DNA of 64,000 nt, from the NCBI RefSeq assembly GCF_014898055.3, contig NW_023601212.1:32724329-32788328 (forward strand). The letters run 5' to 3'. This stretch comes from Talpa occidentalis. Lineage: Eukaryota > Chordata > Mammalia > Eulipotyphla > Talpidae. Within the stretch, counting starts at the first letter, position 1. Every line of letters begins with the position of its first letter. Shown one piece after another: positions 12,601 through 28,493 of this stretch. Made by a program: the position numbers and the translations under genes. A model generated the notes under the pieces. The model made no database searches. It was not told the DNA's origin and worked only from the letters and a program-made list of their open reading frames with translations.

Positions 12601-15600
12601 TATGGCAAATCCACAAATAAGTCTTAGTATCACTTCCCTTCAGGTCTGAATTAAAGCCCTATGTTAACAGTACAGTCCAATACAATTTTAAGACACAGCA
12701 ATCCATACCATAGATACTACTATTTTACGTGCATAGCACTGTGAGGTATATAAAAAAAGTTGGTGTGCTTTCAAGTAGCTTACAGGCAAGCTGGAAAAAT
12801 AACTCCAACATTCACAACCAGGTTTTACATCCAAATTAAACTGTAGCACAGTAAGATTCTGATAGCTAAGGAACATGATAAAGAAAAGGAGATCTCAAAA
12901 TGCAAGTCATGAATAAGGAGAAGAGAACAAAGAAACAATGAAGAACATTTCAACAGAAAACAGATGGCACAATGCTCAAAGATTACAGAGAGGTCAGGAA
13001 CAAAGAGGTCCTGGATTTGCAAACCAGGGGATCAAACTAGAAAGTGCAATTACCATAGAGAGACACCAGTAGAAGCAAATAGTCATTACTTCAATCGAAG
13101 GTAGTTATTTTTAAAGAAACAGAATGCAAAAGCAGAGTATGTACCTAGAAACTGAAATACCCAGTGGAAGATGTCAACCAATAAATCTCCCAAGAAACTT
13201 CTGAAATTGCAGCTAATTCCCCAACTTGAAAATGCCCATACCCTGAGAAGTCACTGAGGTCAGTGCTTTGGCTGCCACCGGAAGTTGCTGGTTCGTGTAA
13301 CGTCATCAACAACTCCACCACAATCTCTGGTAAATTACTAATGAATAAGTGATCCATCTGCAAGGACAAAATGAAAATATATTTAAGTTTGTGTACCTGT
13401 GATCTTTAAGATAGCTCAAGGGGCTAATGTTCTTGCCTCATTTCCAAATTTATTCAGTGACTATAGACGATGACCAAAAATGACATAACAAAGATGTCAG
13501 ATCTCTAAAATATACTGCTAAGTCTACTTAAGATGTTCCAATTACATGTAAGACCAGTGAGGGCTTAAAATGTAGGTAATAGTGGAAGCCATACCTGTTT
13601 TCCCAATAAGTTCTCATCTTTAAGTATATCATAGACTTTGGTAGCAATCTCTCTTTGCTGCGCCATCCCACTCTCTCCAGAACCCTCATAGGCAAAGTAA
13701 GGGAGAATGTTTACAAGAATCTTTGGAAAGCAGTCTGTGAGAAGACTTTTACAATCCTCTTGAATCTGATTAGCAATGTACTTCACCTCATCAAATTGAC
13801 TTCTAATCACCAGATGAGGAATCAAAACCTTATAACAAGATCTAAAAATACAAAATTTGAAAATTTTATATATATATAACTTTGCAAAGTAAAATTTTAT
13901 AATATAGTTCTCAAAATAATAAAGTGCTTTATTGAGCATAAGAATATCACTTTATCTGAATCATTAAACATTCTTACTCTAATTCTATAAATTATGAAAT
14001 GAAGCTAAGTCACATAATGGGTCTCCCTGGTGGCACAGGGGTTAAAGACAGGGCTATCAAGCTATGGCCAGCCACTGCAGCACCAATTTGATCCCCAGCC
14101 AGCAGGGACCTAAACCACATGGCACAGCAGACCTCTCCTGTCTCACCTACTGCTCCCCTCAGCAGTGTATTTCAGCAGATCTACCTGTTCTGCTCCCCAA
14201 CTCTGTTTCTGGTGAATCCTCTCACTCCCTGCACCCCTGGCCTATACCCCAGCTCTTGTATGCATAAATAAATAAATCTTGAAAAAATGGTCACATAAAA
14301 ACAGAGTACTTATATAACCCTAATTCTGTGATTAAAAAAATTAGAAATGGAATTCTTTTTTTTTGCATAATCAATTTATGCAAAAGCATTATAAAATGAA
14401 AGTGACTTATAAATTCAAAGAATAAATGTAAATATTGTTATAGCCAAATGAACAGACAATAAGGGTCACTAAACAATTGTGAACTACATTCCATCATCTT
14501 GATACCTAACTTTCTAGTTGTTTTTAAACCTCTTCACTTTCAAAATTTTCTTCTCCAAAGCAAGTATATTAAACTTTAAATCCAACAGAAATAATGATTA
14601 AATGGCTTATAGACAAGTAACAGAAAAGAAAAATGTAGAAATGATTAGTAATTTATTGTTGATTTTTCAAAAGCAAGATTATCAAATATCAAAACTGAAA
14701 GGGATTTTAAATATCTTCTAGTGTAATGGAGTATGGTGGAGGTCTGTAGGTGTCTGGGTGGTGGGTATGGTGTAGTGATAGGCATCTAAGGAGAAGTGTT
14801 ATAAGCCAATATCAGGAAGAGGGGAGGGGAGAAGAGGGGAGAGGAGGGGAGCAGGGCAGGAGAAGGGTGGAGAGAAAGAGAGGAGCGGATAGAAGGTCAT
14901 ACCTAATTTTAAATTAAATATTTATCACATGTACCATAAATAAGCCTACCTATAGAAATCCTCAACACTTGTGTAGTTCAATAAAATAAAAGGAAAAGAA
15001 GATAATCTGTATGCAGTATCTTGAAGATTCAGCCATTCTAAAACCAGATAATCCAAATGAGAAGCCATGAAGTCCTCTAAATGTCTATATCCAAAAGTTT
15101 CAGAAACTTTTTGCAAAACCTGTAAATCAAAAAGAAGTCAATAGTTTTTTTAAAAATCAACAAAACAATAACATCCAAATCCCTGCTAATGTTTATATAC
15201 AGTATAACTTTGAAGCATTCATTTTTAAGCATTCTATACCATGAATTCCTCACCCATGAGATGGCTAAATGAAAAGATGTATTTAAATATCATTGGCACT
15301 GTGCTTGGCACACATCAAATCTGTACCAACTGTAAAATGAAAAAAAATGGGAAAATGCTATAATTTTCCACATTTGATTATATTTCAGAGGAAGATTCTA
15401 AAGTAAAATAATTCTTTTCAGTCCAAGATGTGAGTAAGAAAAATCCAAACACTATATTCCCCTTATTTAACAAAGGAATCAAAGATTAACATGAGACCAA
15501 TGACTAGGTCACATGTACATGGAAAACATGCTGGTAGACTGAGGAAAGGTCTATCAAGCTACTGGTCTATCACTGGTTTATCCTGTAAACATCCACAATG

Positions 15601-18600
15601 GAAAGGTTTGGAACTTCCCAAAGCATCATTGCTGAGGGGGTGGAACAGGCCAGGGAAGAGCATCCCACATTTTTTTGCTGATATAATTGTAAGGTTGAAC
15701 CCAAGTCTTCCTCCCCAAATCATGCAAATTAAAAGCCTCACAGCTCTAAAATTTGGCTTCTGGATTTGCTCGATCCCAGTGCCCTGCCTCAGGAGCCATC
15801 AGGCAAAACACTTGCTACTCCCTTTTACCCATGTTTCCCTCAGTACAGGCTATTCCAGCGGGCCTGATCTGCACACCCACAGGTCATTCACTATTGTCAG
15901 TTTCATCACTGCCTTGTGAAATGCTTTTTAATTGAATGTATGAAATGACACTGTATATAAACCTACTTTTATACTTTTTAAAGAGTTACTGCTTAACAGC
16001 ATTCCGAAATCTGTAAAACAAAACTGTCTCCAAGTTTTTAATAAGCACCACTTTAAAAATCTAGCTTTAACTTTTTTAACCATTTAAATGTTACTCAAGG
16101 AAGACCATAATGAAAAATAGTGATTCACATGTACCTTTTTAATGAGGTGAGGTTCTAATCCATTCTCTTTCACAGACTTACACAGAGCAAACAGAGCCTG
16201 TTTTTCACAGACAGGGCTACAGCATAAAACCACAGCTATCATCATCAATAAAAGAGATTTTCTATTATAAATCTCATCCAAAAGTTCATCATTCTCAGCT
16301 CTCTGGGACTGCAAAGGAATTTAAAAAACAATACTGTAAGTATTTAAACATTACAAATAAACTAATAAGGCTAAAATCAAAGTATACCTTGACAACACCT
16401 AAGCACTGACCAGTTTGAAATCCTAAAGTGATGGACCTAAAAGTAGATAAACACTACTTTTGATAAGATCTTTTGAAAAGAAATGCCAGGAATTTCAGTC
16501 AATATAAAGCACTTTAAAAAAAATAAAAAAGAAATTATAAGGAGGTAACTGAGCTTAACAGCTTCTCTTCAACTACCAACTGTATTTCTAAGATGCTTAG
16601 TATCATTATACCTCTTCATACTTTTTAAAAGACTGTTAAAATATTATCAAAGGGAACAACAGAATCAGCAATTACACAGAATGATAATGCTTCTAGTTTA
16701 ATGATCAATCATTATAATATTCCAACAGATGCATTTTTTTTTAATTAATGAAGTACCACTGTTTTACATCCTTGTTAATATTTTGACAATACAGGACTTC
16801 TCCCTTCAGATTTGGACATCAGAGCTCTCCCCTTACCACATCCTTTTGTTTTTTTACTAGCTATACTTAATAGAGATTTCTCTTCACATTTAGAAAACTC
16901 TCCTCATTAGTCCCAGCTTTCTGTACAAGAGACAAAAGGATTTAATTCCTTCTGTAAATGTCAACCCTTGAAACGTTTGATAATGGCTACAAGGTATTTC
17001 TAGTAAGTCAGATCCATCTACACACTCCAACATCCTAGTTGAAGAAACTGTTCTACTTTTAGTCGGAATCAAACCCAACAAGCTAGCTGTTCTCCAAAAC
17101 AAACAAGATCAAAAGTTCTTTTTATCAATTTGTTAGTTATAGCTATCCTCCCATTAATATATCCAAGACAGAATATGCTTTTTTTGATAACCATTACAAT
17201 GCTGATTTGTATTGTGTTCTTGAGAGGTAAAAATTTGTAAGTCTTTTTTCAAAAGAACTGCTGTCAGGCCAACAGTTTCCCTTTTTGCATGTGACAGACT
17301 GATTTTTTTTTTAAATATTTTATTTTATATAATTCTCACATCATTTTTCTTTGCACAATGTATGTATTTTCATTTTGGTTATATTCCCCATACAATTGCA
17401 CCCCTCCCCCTTATTTTGACTCGAGTTCTTCCTCTCCCTGTCCCTCCCTCCTACCCCCTCCCCCCATAGTGTATCTCTGGTTTATAGTTGCTTGCTTATT
17501 TTGATTATTACTTTGTATTAATTAGTCTTTTTCCTGTCCCTTATTTAGGTTTTCTAAATTCCTGCTATGAGTGAGACCATCGGGTATTTTTCTTTTTCTT
17601 TCTGACTTATTTCGCTGAGCATGATCCCTTCTAGCTCCATCCGTGTTGCTGCAAACTGCATGTGTTTATCTTTTTTGAATGCTGAGTAATATTCCATGGT
17701 GTATATGTACCACATCTACTTCACATCCAGTCATCTATTTTTGGGCATTTGGGTTGTATCCATATCTTAGCTATTGTAAATAGTGCTGCTATAAACATAG
17801 CCGTGCAGGTGCCCTTTGGAATTACTGTTTCTGTGTCATTTGGGTAAATACCTAGGAGTGGAATTGCTGGATCATATGGAAGCTCTATGTTTAGTAGGTC
17901 AAGAAATCTCCACACAGCTCTCCATAGTGGTTGGGCCATTTTAAAATGCATAATATATGTCATCTATTAAATTTTATAGTATTTATACTCTTCTTTCCAA
18001 CCTATTGAATTTTTTTAATTCACTTTCATGCAATTGTCCTTATCAGTTGTATGCTATCACAGACTAGTCATTTAATTAAACTGCCCCATCCTTTTTTCCT
18101 TTTCTTTTTTTGATTCAACAGAAACTTATTCTCTAACAATTCTAAAGGCTGAAGATTCAAGATCCAGGCATCAGCAGAATTAGTTTATTCTAAAATCCTA
18201 CGTACAGGGCCACCCTGGTGGCACAGCAGTTTAGCGCTGGGCTGTGAAGCTGCCCACAGCCTCTGCAGCACCGGTTTGATCTCCGGCTGCGCAGAACTCT
18301 CCTGCCGCATCTGCTGCTCCCCTCAGCAGTGTACTTCGTTAGTCTGCCCGTTCTGCTCCATGCTCTGGCTCTGGTGAATTCTCTCACCCTCCCGCGCTTC
18401 TGACTGTACCCAGTGCTTGTATAAATAAATAAATCTTTAAAAAAAAAATCCTAGTTATAAATGACCATCTTCTTTGTCTTCCCAAGATGTCCCCTATATA
18501 CTATCTGTGTCTAAATCTCATCTTCATATAAGATATGAGGTCTACTCCAGTGACCTCATTTTGACTTGATTACCTCCTTAGTTTTTTGAGCAGTCCCTGA

Positions 18601-21600
18601 AATTAAAATTTTTATATACATATTTTACATCATTCCTCCTTTTTGTACAATGCATGCTTTCTCCTCTCAGGTACAGTCCCTGCAAAATTCCCATTAGCAA
18701 TTCACCCGTGCACCATCACCATAGTCCCTTGTGTAAAAACACATTCCCTCCCCTGTTTTGATCCCTTTCCCTCCCCTGCAGAGTGTCTCTCATTAATAGT
18801 TGCCTGTTAGTTTTGTTTTTTAATTTATTATAATTGTTTTTTTTCCTGTTAACAGCCTCATCTTTTTTACAAAGCATAAATAAATGAATAAATTAATTTG
18901 AACATGAAGACAATTTTGCCACTTTAAGAAAAAATATTCTATAGGGATATATGAAATCACAAGTTCAGTGAAAAACACCAAGATAATATAATAGTCTGTT
19001 AACAGCATTTTTCTAAATCCATCTTCCTATGGCCATCTGTTCTCTGAATTAGTTTTTAATCAAATCTTACCCCAAAAGATGCTTTTAATTAGGAAAGGAA
19101 GCCATAATTTTGTTTTTCTCACAAAAATGTCACATGAAAGTTGGACCAAAAGAAACTGCCATTATTTTACCAATGCTGTCCTACAAATAAGCAATGTCAA
19201 TCAACTCATACAGTTGCTTTAGTCCAGCTTGATACTGTAAACTGTTTACTACAGTTTGTCTTAGGCCAAACTTGGTAAAGTAATATATGGCATATTTATA
19301 GAAAGCATATGATAACAGCAAATATGCATTACTAAAATTACCATTTCTCTCATTCCTTCCTGAACTTTCAAGTATGTGTTGTCAAAGGCTGTTTGCTGAA
19401 GCTTCAAAGGAAGTGCTTTCAACAACTTAAAAGAACATCCTTGTTTCATATCTTGAAATAATCTTTAATAAAATGAAAAAGCAAAGGTGAAATTTTTTTA
19501 ACTTAAACTTTACCTTCCAAAGCACATTACAGGACAAAATAAATCACTGTATGACATACTATCATTCTGAGTCTTGTTCCAAGACTTAAAGTACACATTC
19601 ATTAGCAATCCTTATACTAGCTACGGTCTTACTGACAAGAGTACCACATCTGAGGAATAAAATACATACAAAAACATTATTGGCAGCATATTCAATATCA
19701 GTGGATAACTAACACAAGTTATCAATGGATAACTAGCACAAGTTTTTATATGACCACAAAGGCAATTTCTTTACAATGGTCTTTAATTATTAGTCACTTA
19801 CATTTGAACAGTATACTCAAATTATTTTCAGCTTTTATGTTTTTAAAGCATATAATTTTTTTTCAAATATTCATTTCTTTTACAAATTATTAATACCTAC
19901 AGCATGCCAAGTTTTGCTTAAGGTGTGAAAGATCAGACAAAACCAATGCCTTCTAGAAGCTTATATCTTAAGTAAATGTATTAAAATTTAGCAGTCTTTC
20001 AAGTGGTAATAAATACTCTAGAGAAAAATAAAGCAGAGAGGTAGATAAAGATTTATGTATCAGAAATGCAAAAGGAGACGGTAGAGGTAGACTGCATTTT
20101 AGTTTTAAAATAAACCTGAGGGCCTCCCTGGTGGCACAAGGGGTTAAGATGCAACCTATGAAGTTATCCGCAGACTCTGCAGCAAGAGTTTGATCCCCGG
20201 CCAGGGGGCTACCCACTTGGTGCAGCAGACCTCTCCTGACTCGCCCACTGCTCCCCTCAGCAGTGTGTTTCAGTCAATCTGCCTGTTCTGTTCCCCACTC
20301 TGTCTCTGGTGACTCCTCTCACCCCCCCCCACCTCTGGCCTATACCCCAGTTCTTGTATGCATGCATAAATAAATCTGTAAAAATAAATAAATAAATTAA
20401 TGAATGAATAAATAAGATCAACCCAATAAGTTGATAAATATGTAATCCTAAAGAAATTATTTGCTTCTTTAGGTACTCAAATATGTTATAGAGCCCTATA
20501 ACAGAATATAGGATATCTAATTGATATCTAATATGAAATGTGAAATTTTCATTTTACAAATTCATGTAAAACTATACACCTATTCAAAAATTCTATATAT
20601 TGGACCTCCCCGGTGGCTCAGCGGTTGAGTGCTGGGTTGCGAAGCTGCCCGCGGCCTCTGCGGCGCCGGCTCGATCCCCGGCTGCTCCCCGGCCACCAGA
20701 GGAGGGTCCCACATGCCGCGCAGACCTCTCCTGCTGCCCGCTGCTCCCCTCAGCAGTGTACTTCGGTCCTTCTGCCTGCTCTGCTCCCCGCTCTTGCTCT
20801 GGTGAATTCTCTCACCCTCCCGCGCTTCTGACTCTACCCAGTGCATGTACAAACAAACAAACAAACAAATAAATAAATAAAAATACATGCCTCTTTAAAA
20901 AAAAAAAAAATTCTATATATCACAGAAGTGACAATAGACATCTCTCTTCAACTCAAATATTTACTAGTTATATGACATGGAGCAAATTACAAATCTGAGT
21001 CAGAGTTTTCATTCATAAATTGGACAAAGTAATAGAATCTGATAGAGTTGTCAGAATTAAAAAAAAAAATCAATGCCAGGCATGGGGTGCATTGGGTACA
21101 TGCTCAGTAAGTGCTGGTTGTTTTTAACCTCACTGCCAGTGACTGGCTGGGCTAGCCTGACAATGCCATCTGTGGCACTACAGACACTTCAGGATCACAT
21201 GACCAATACCTATTGATAGATGTTGCAGCCAGCATGCGGACTTGGTGATGATTATCAGCAAGAAATTGTGGAAACACTTCATTTACAGGGAAGTCTTTTC
21301 CTGTGACATTAAGAATAGCCCATTTTGAATAAGGATCAACCTATTGGAAAAGAAAAACTGAGTTTAAATAGGAAATATTAAGAAAAATCACCACCATAAA
21401 AAAAAAAAAGTGGCTTTCAAAGTTTCAGGGAATGGCCTCCTGGTGACACAGAAGTTAAAGTCTCCGCACCATCAAGATGTCACCAGCCACTACAGCATGA
21501 ATTCAATCCCCAACCAGGGAGCTAACCTACGTGGCACAGCAGACCTCTTCTGTTTCCCTCACTGCTCCCCTCAGCAGTGTCTTTCAGTAGATCCACTTGT

Positions 21601-23324
21601 TCTGCTCTCGACTCTGTCTCTGGTGAATCCTCTTAACCCCCTGCCCCCAGCCCCGCATCTCTGGCCTACACCCAGTCCTTGTATGCATAAATAAATAAAA
21701 ATAAATTTTAAAAAAGGTTCAGGGGAGACCATTCTATTGTTTAATGTGAAATAACTCACCTCTAGCAAAGTTTTCAGGCATTTTACTAGTGCCATTCTTA
21801 CAGAGAATATGAATTTCCCCTCCTTTGTTAAGTGCCTGAAATAAAGGGTTTCAATGTCAAATAATTATTCCAATGAAAACACAATCAAAATAATTAATGG
21901 ACATTCAGGTTATTCTAGGTTGTCTCTAAAATTTCTTTCTGGGCCTCCCCAGTGGTGCAGCAGGTTGAGCGCCATACTGTGAAGTTGTCTGCAGCCTCAG
22001 CAGTGTGGGTTCGATCCTGGCTGGGCCAGCAAGAATCCCACATGGTACACAGACCTATCCTGTCACACCCGCTGCTCCCCTTAGCAGTGTATTTCTGTCG
22101 TCTGCCTGTTCTGCTCCTTGCTCTGTCTCTGGTGAATCCTCTCACCCTCCCGTGCCTCTGGCCTGTACCCCAGCTCTTGTATAAAAATAAATATTTTTTA
22201 TAAATAAATAAATAAATAAATAAAATTTCTTTCCATACTAAATTTAATCCTTATTCTGTGGCACATAATCTCACTGCTGACCTCCCAAATTTCAGCTAAA
22301 AGAAATTAATTTGAAAAGGAGTTTATTTTATTGTCTATTTATTTTATATGATTATGTCCTATTGTGGGATGACCAAGCTTCAGCTAATGATGCTATAGTA
22401 AAATTGTTTTACAAGGATAAAATTTTAATTTTTTGCTGTTCTATTAAAGATTACAAAACTGCATTCTGTACTGATGCAGAAGTCTTTATCACTCAAATAA
22501 CATGATAAATGACATACATGTGCTGCTATAGAAGGATCATGGTGTAATTTCAGATTGTGACTGTATGTATCAAATAACCAGATAGTGACAAGTGTTCATT
22601 TTCGGAATATGAACAATTCTATTTAGTCTTATTATACTGTGCTTTATTCCCATATATGTTAACCTATTAATTGATTCACAGGGAAATACACTAGACACAC
22701 TAAGAAAGGCAAGCTTTAAGAGAAAAGCAGTGTAGTTATTAAAGCAGTTAAGGAGGGAAAACAAATTACTTTCTACTCTTGTTAAAAGATGTCTATCATT
22801 ACATTCCAGGACTGGAAGAAATCACTGAGAGAAATGCAATTTGCCTTTGTATCCAGAAATAGCAAAAGAAAAATAAGAAATCCACAAAATAGTCTGTACC
22901 TACCAAAATGCTCCAACCACTGACAGAAACTGGCCTTGAGCGTCCCTTGTGCTCTCAGCGTCCAGATCACTGTGACACAGGTTTGTCACTACATGAAGGA
23001 CGTGGTTTAAAATTGTTTTACAAACATCTTGGTCACGGCGATACAAAGAACACACATTGCTGTGACAGAGAAAGTTTAGCTCTTTATAAGCCTAACAGAA
23101 TATACAGGTTAGCTTCTAAATTTAAAGTGAAGATAATATATGATTTTAGTTTCTTACGATAGCGGTTTCAGAAGTTCAACAACATCTTCCATTGGCAAGG
23201 GATAGTCTTCTCCAGGAAGCTCCCTTAAAAGTACTAAATACTAAGATAATAGGTAGATGATGATTTTTCCATAGACCATTTATTTAAATAAGTATAAATA
23301 TACCCAAAAATTCATATATAGGTA

Positions 23325-23366
<42 letters not shown>

Positions 23367-26300
23367 GGGCAGTGAATTTTTAAAACAGGCAATGGTGTAT
23401 AAAGAGGGTTTGAAGTCAAACAGAACTGGCATAAAATCTCAGCTGCACTAAGTATTATTTGTGGTTAAAAAACCTGACTTGTCATCTTAGCCTTTGTACT
23501 CTTACCTGAAAAATGGGGGTATAGCAACTACCTGGCCAGGTTACTGTGAGGATTAAGGAAATGAAGTAAACGTCTAGAATTTATTGCAGGAATTCAACAA
23601 ATGATAGTTGTTAGCACTGTCTCAGCAAGAAATTGAAACTATATTATAACCCTACCCACTCAAAATAGTGCCTGTGGATAAGAGTTGAATGGTTGAAATT
23701 TACTCTATTAGTGAATTTTGGAAAGCAGGGAAGAAGTGAAATTAACTGGCTTTGCATCCCGGAAGGCAACATTGTAAGGCTGTCTCAGTACCAGGAACGC
23801 AAAGGGCTGCACAGCAAGTGCCAATCATAATGGCTTCTACCTTGTCTGAGAGCTGCTGCCAAGTAATTTCCTAGATAATGTCTAAGAAATCAGGAGACTT
23901 TCTTTCCTCTCATGTACATATATAAAGATGTTTCTTAATCCTTCTCAGTTATTATGAGAACAGTAAATTAGACCATTTTAAACACTTAAAATATTTGCCA
24001 TAAGAGTCATACGTGATGTTACTCTGAGTATCTTGACTTTAAACAATGAAGTTGCAAGATAAGCATGCGGCCTTCTCCACTGCTCAGGGCCAGGGACTTT
24101 AAGCTACACTGTCTGCCAGGATGAGTCCAGGGTCAAAGGATTCGACCAAGCAAACTTCCCGGGGCCAGGGAGTGACCAGCATGTTCACAACAAGAACGTG
24201 GCCAAGACCTCTGCCAGCACTCACTCTGCATGTTTTCAAGAGGTTCTAATTAGAGGATCACCTGGCATGTTTCCCAGGGCTACGGAAAGCACCTGGCATG
24301 TTTGTCAGCTGCTGGCACTGGGGACATGACCATGGAATCCCCCAGCACACTCATTCTCTATGAGTACACTGGTGGGGGCTAAGGGAATACCCCACACGAT
24401 CAGATTAGTCACACATAAGAATACAGTAAACCTGTAAATGTATTGAGGTTAAGTCTGAAGCCAGGATTCTGACTGTTGGAAAAGGAACCTACAAATTCAG
24501 AGAAAAAACCATTGGACTAGAAATGGAGATATCAGTAGGTAGATAGGTAGATAGGCAGGAGAAGGATTATTGTTGCAATATTCTCCTAAAGTCTAAGTGT
24601 AATCATGAAAAAACATGAAACAAACTCAAAGTGAGGGATTCTGCAGAACAAGTGGCTGTACTGTTCAAAAATTTGAAGGTCACAAAAGGAAGAATGAAGA
24701 AAGTTTGACTGTTTCAGACATGAATTAGACAACTAAATGCAAAGACACAGAGTTAGCTTCCTGATGAAAATGCTGTGGTAAAATATTACTGTCTTTAGGA
24801 AATATATACGGAACTATGAGGGACATCACCTATGCAACTTAATCTCAAATTGGTTCCAAAAAAAGGGGGGTGTGAGGGGGTGTATGTAGAGAAAGAGAAT
24901 AAGGCAATGTGATAAAATGGTAAGTACAGAAACTTATGAAGGTAATATGGGAGTTCTTGTAGTATTCTAACTTTACTGACATTTTGAAATCACATCAAAA
25001 ACTTTAAAGCATATAGACTAAGGCAAGATTCTGACTTCAACTATAATGTTTATCATTTTTTCATTCAAAAAGTGTTAAAGTTTCAGTATCAAGTTAAATT
25101 TTTTTCTTGGGCCATCTTTAAAAAAGTTTATTTTTGTAACTAGATTCTCAGCTTTTTTTCTCAAGGAAGCAATTTCAAATATGTTAAGGTACTATATGAT
25201 TTTTCTACATCCGTCCATTACATTCAGCCTGCAACATCAGACAGAATCAAAGCACTTCACTTAACTCACCATATGTAAGTAGAGAGGTTTAGTCAGGTCT
25301 AGCATGCTGGAATCAGTTAACATTAACAATTTCCTCCGAATATCAGCTGCTCGAAAGGACACAGTATTGGTCTGAGCAGTAGTTACACACATACACAAGA
25401 ACTTGAGCATGTCTAAAAAAAGTAAATCTTGCTTTGACAGATGTTCTTCAGCTAAAGGATTCATGGCACCTAAAAATAAAAAGCACTTGCAGAGCTAAAG
25501 GGTACAAAACCAGCATCTTAAACATCAATTCCATATGCTCCCCTCTAAAAACAAAAGAGAGATAAAAGTATATGGAAAGCAAAATTATGGTGAAATTGAT
25601 TACATACTAAAAGCATCAAAATACTTCTTAAAAGGCTTCCTTATGATTTTGTCATTAAGAAATAATCTGTGGAATAATCTCTATAGACAACATTCACTGC
25701 AGTGCTGTTAATTATGGGAAGTAGGAATCTAAATTTCTGGCAATAAAAAATGGTCAGTTAAGATACGCTCTATGTGTTAACTGGAGTATTATGAAGTCAT
25801 TAATGTATAACTATCAATATAAATAGCTACATGAAAAACACAAAACATTAAAAGAAAACAGACAAGGTATAAAAAGGCATTTGAATGTTAATGCTGATTA
25901 CAAATTTCAAATGGTCTATATACAGTAACAGCAGTGGCACTATGGACACTTTTTCACTGTCCTATTTAGTGGTCATTTTAATTTCCCTCTATGGAGAATA
26001 AAATAGGAAGCTAATTAGTTTTAAAAAGTCAAAAACATCTAAAATGTATAGAAGGGGACAATCTTAAATAAGCTATACCGATGGAAAATGAAATAAGTAT
26101 AAAATTGGTGTCTATGAGGCCATTTATACTACAGAATCAAACCAAAGAGGGAAAAGAAATCCCAAGCAGTAAATATATATTTACCAATAGTAACTTGGCT
26201 CTCTCCAGATTCATTTACATCACTAACACTAGCAGAATAATCACTAAATTGACTCATGGATGACTGATCTTCTACCTCCATTAGATTTTCATCAGACTCA

Positions 26301-28493
26301 TCTTCCATTGGTTCTATTTCTCCATAATCAAGTGGCTTTCTGATAAAGGATGCCTAAAAATAAGAAAAAGAAGGATGGTCTTTTCAATTTAGTTCCTTTC
26401 AGAACAATGTTATACCTAAAATTTCCAGACAAACAACTTAAGAGTCATGTATATGAAGACTGCAGTATTATTTCTATCTAATGTAAAATAGGAAAATGCA
26501 GAAATAAACTGCACATCTCTATATAACAAAACAATATGTAATCTTTATAAAAAATATTGCATATTAAGAAATTTTACATCAAATAAATTTAAAACAAAAG
26601 AAAAATGTTTGGTAACATCCAACACTGATGAGGGTAAGGGGGGAAATATGCATTGTTATGCATATTACTTAGAGAGCAATGACAATACCCAAAACTGAAA
26701 TTCACATTTGTTCTCAACATTTCTAGAATTTATCCTATAGCCTTCATAGCATAAATAAAAACAGACAAAAGTATAAGAATCTTATCAAAGAACTCCTTGC
26801 ATGACAAAACCACTTAAAATGTTAAGATCCGATCATGTAAAAATGCCTATGTTCTATTCCCATATAATAAAGCACCAAGCTACTGCTACAAACAATGTAA
26901 AATACAGCAGTATGCAGTGACAGAGGAAACCACCACAATTCATTATTAGGCAAAAAAAATCAAGTCACAGAATATTTTTTCACTCAGTTGATACATGTAT
27001 GTACTTGCTGTGTTAGGCACCATTCCAGACAAAAAAAGTAAGTAGAACATAAGCCCATTTGTATGGAAGAGGAAATATAAATACCACAGCAAGAGTTTTG
27101 TTTTCATGTTTAACAATAGAGAATTATTTTGAATTCTGGGTACAGTGTTAAACAGAAAGAGCATGTGCCTAGACGATTAGTTCCCAATTACAATTCAGAC
27201 TATTACTACTTACTGAGAAAATAAAAACCACACTTGGTATTGACATTAAAAAGCAATCAAGGGGGCCTCCCCGGTGGTGCAGCAGTTGAGCACTGGGTTG
27301 CGAAGCTGCCGGCAGCCTCTGCAGCGATCCCTGGCTGCTCCCCGGCCACCGGAGGAGGGTCCCGCATGGCGTGCAGACCTCTCCTGCCACCCGCTGCTCC
27401 CCTCAGCAGTGTACTTGGGTCCCTCTGCCTGCTCTGCTCCCCGCTCTGGCTCTGGTGAATTCTCTCACCCTCCCACGCTTCTGAGTGTACCCAGTGCTTG
27501 TATAAATAAATAAACAAATAAATCTTAAAAAAAAAAAAAAAAAGCAATCAAGGGCCTCCCCAGTGGCGCAGCAGTGTACTTAGTCAGTCTGCCTGTTCTG
27601 CTCCCCCCTCTGGCTCTGGTGAATTCTCTCACCCTCCCGCGCTTCTGACTGTACCGATTGTTTGTATAAATAAATAAATAAATCTTAAAAAAAAAAAAAA
27701 AAGCAATCAAATATATTCCCAAACCAAATAACTCCACTTAATTTCCACATTTTAAAAAACATACTGCGTATTGTGAGGCATCTCTATAAGCATTTCCATG
27801 GAAGAAAAAAAAGCATAAGACAGGAAGCATACTTACTAAACTTCTACAAATATCTGCAATATCATTCATTAGCTTTGATGTTAACAATCGTAGGAAAAAG
27901 CCAGATGCTATCTTATGTGGATTGTGCTGTAATTAATTGAAAAAAAGTAAACAAAGAAATAAACAATTATTCCTGAGAGGAAATATTTTCTCTATCTTAA
28001 ATAAAATGTAGTCTTTCTTTTACACTGGCTATTCTTTATCATAAGAAACATGGGAATGAGTTTACTATTTAGGTCCAAGCTATAAATTGCTTCAAAAACA
28101 CTAACCTCTTTTGTTAGTCATAATAAGTGTAGCACATATCTTTCATAGTACATAAATAACATGAAAGTAAAATACCAGCTATTGATACTAAACATAAGCA
28201 AGCAATAATTGTAGCTTACAATTCTCTCCTTTTCCAGTTATTCCAAAATCCAAAAACATGTATTACAAAACCCAAAATCTGGGCCTCCCTGGTGTTAAGA
28301 CACAGCCTATGAGGCTGTCTGCAGCCACTGCAGCACAAGTTCCACCCACCGCAGGTCAGGGAGCTGCCCACATGGCGCAGCAGACGTCTCCTGACTCGCC
28401 TGCTGCTCCTCTCAGCAGTGTATTCAGTCAATCTACCTGTTCTGTTCCCTGCTCTGTCTCTGGTGAATCCTCTCACCACCACCCCCACCCCCG

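Noticed and set aside
15491..15919. 142-codon plus-strand frame in ATM intron 24
   Set aside because: No domain, no homology I recognise, no splice or promoter context; likely chance.
23740..24440. A processed pseudogene in intron 18
   Set aside because: GC-richer and partly repetitive, but no coding similarity, A-tail or duplication could be made out.
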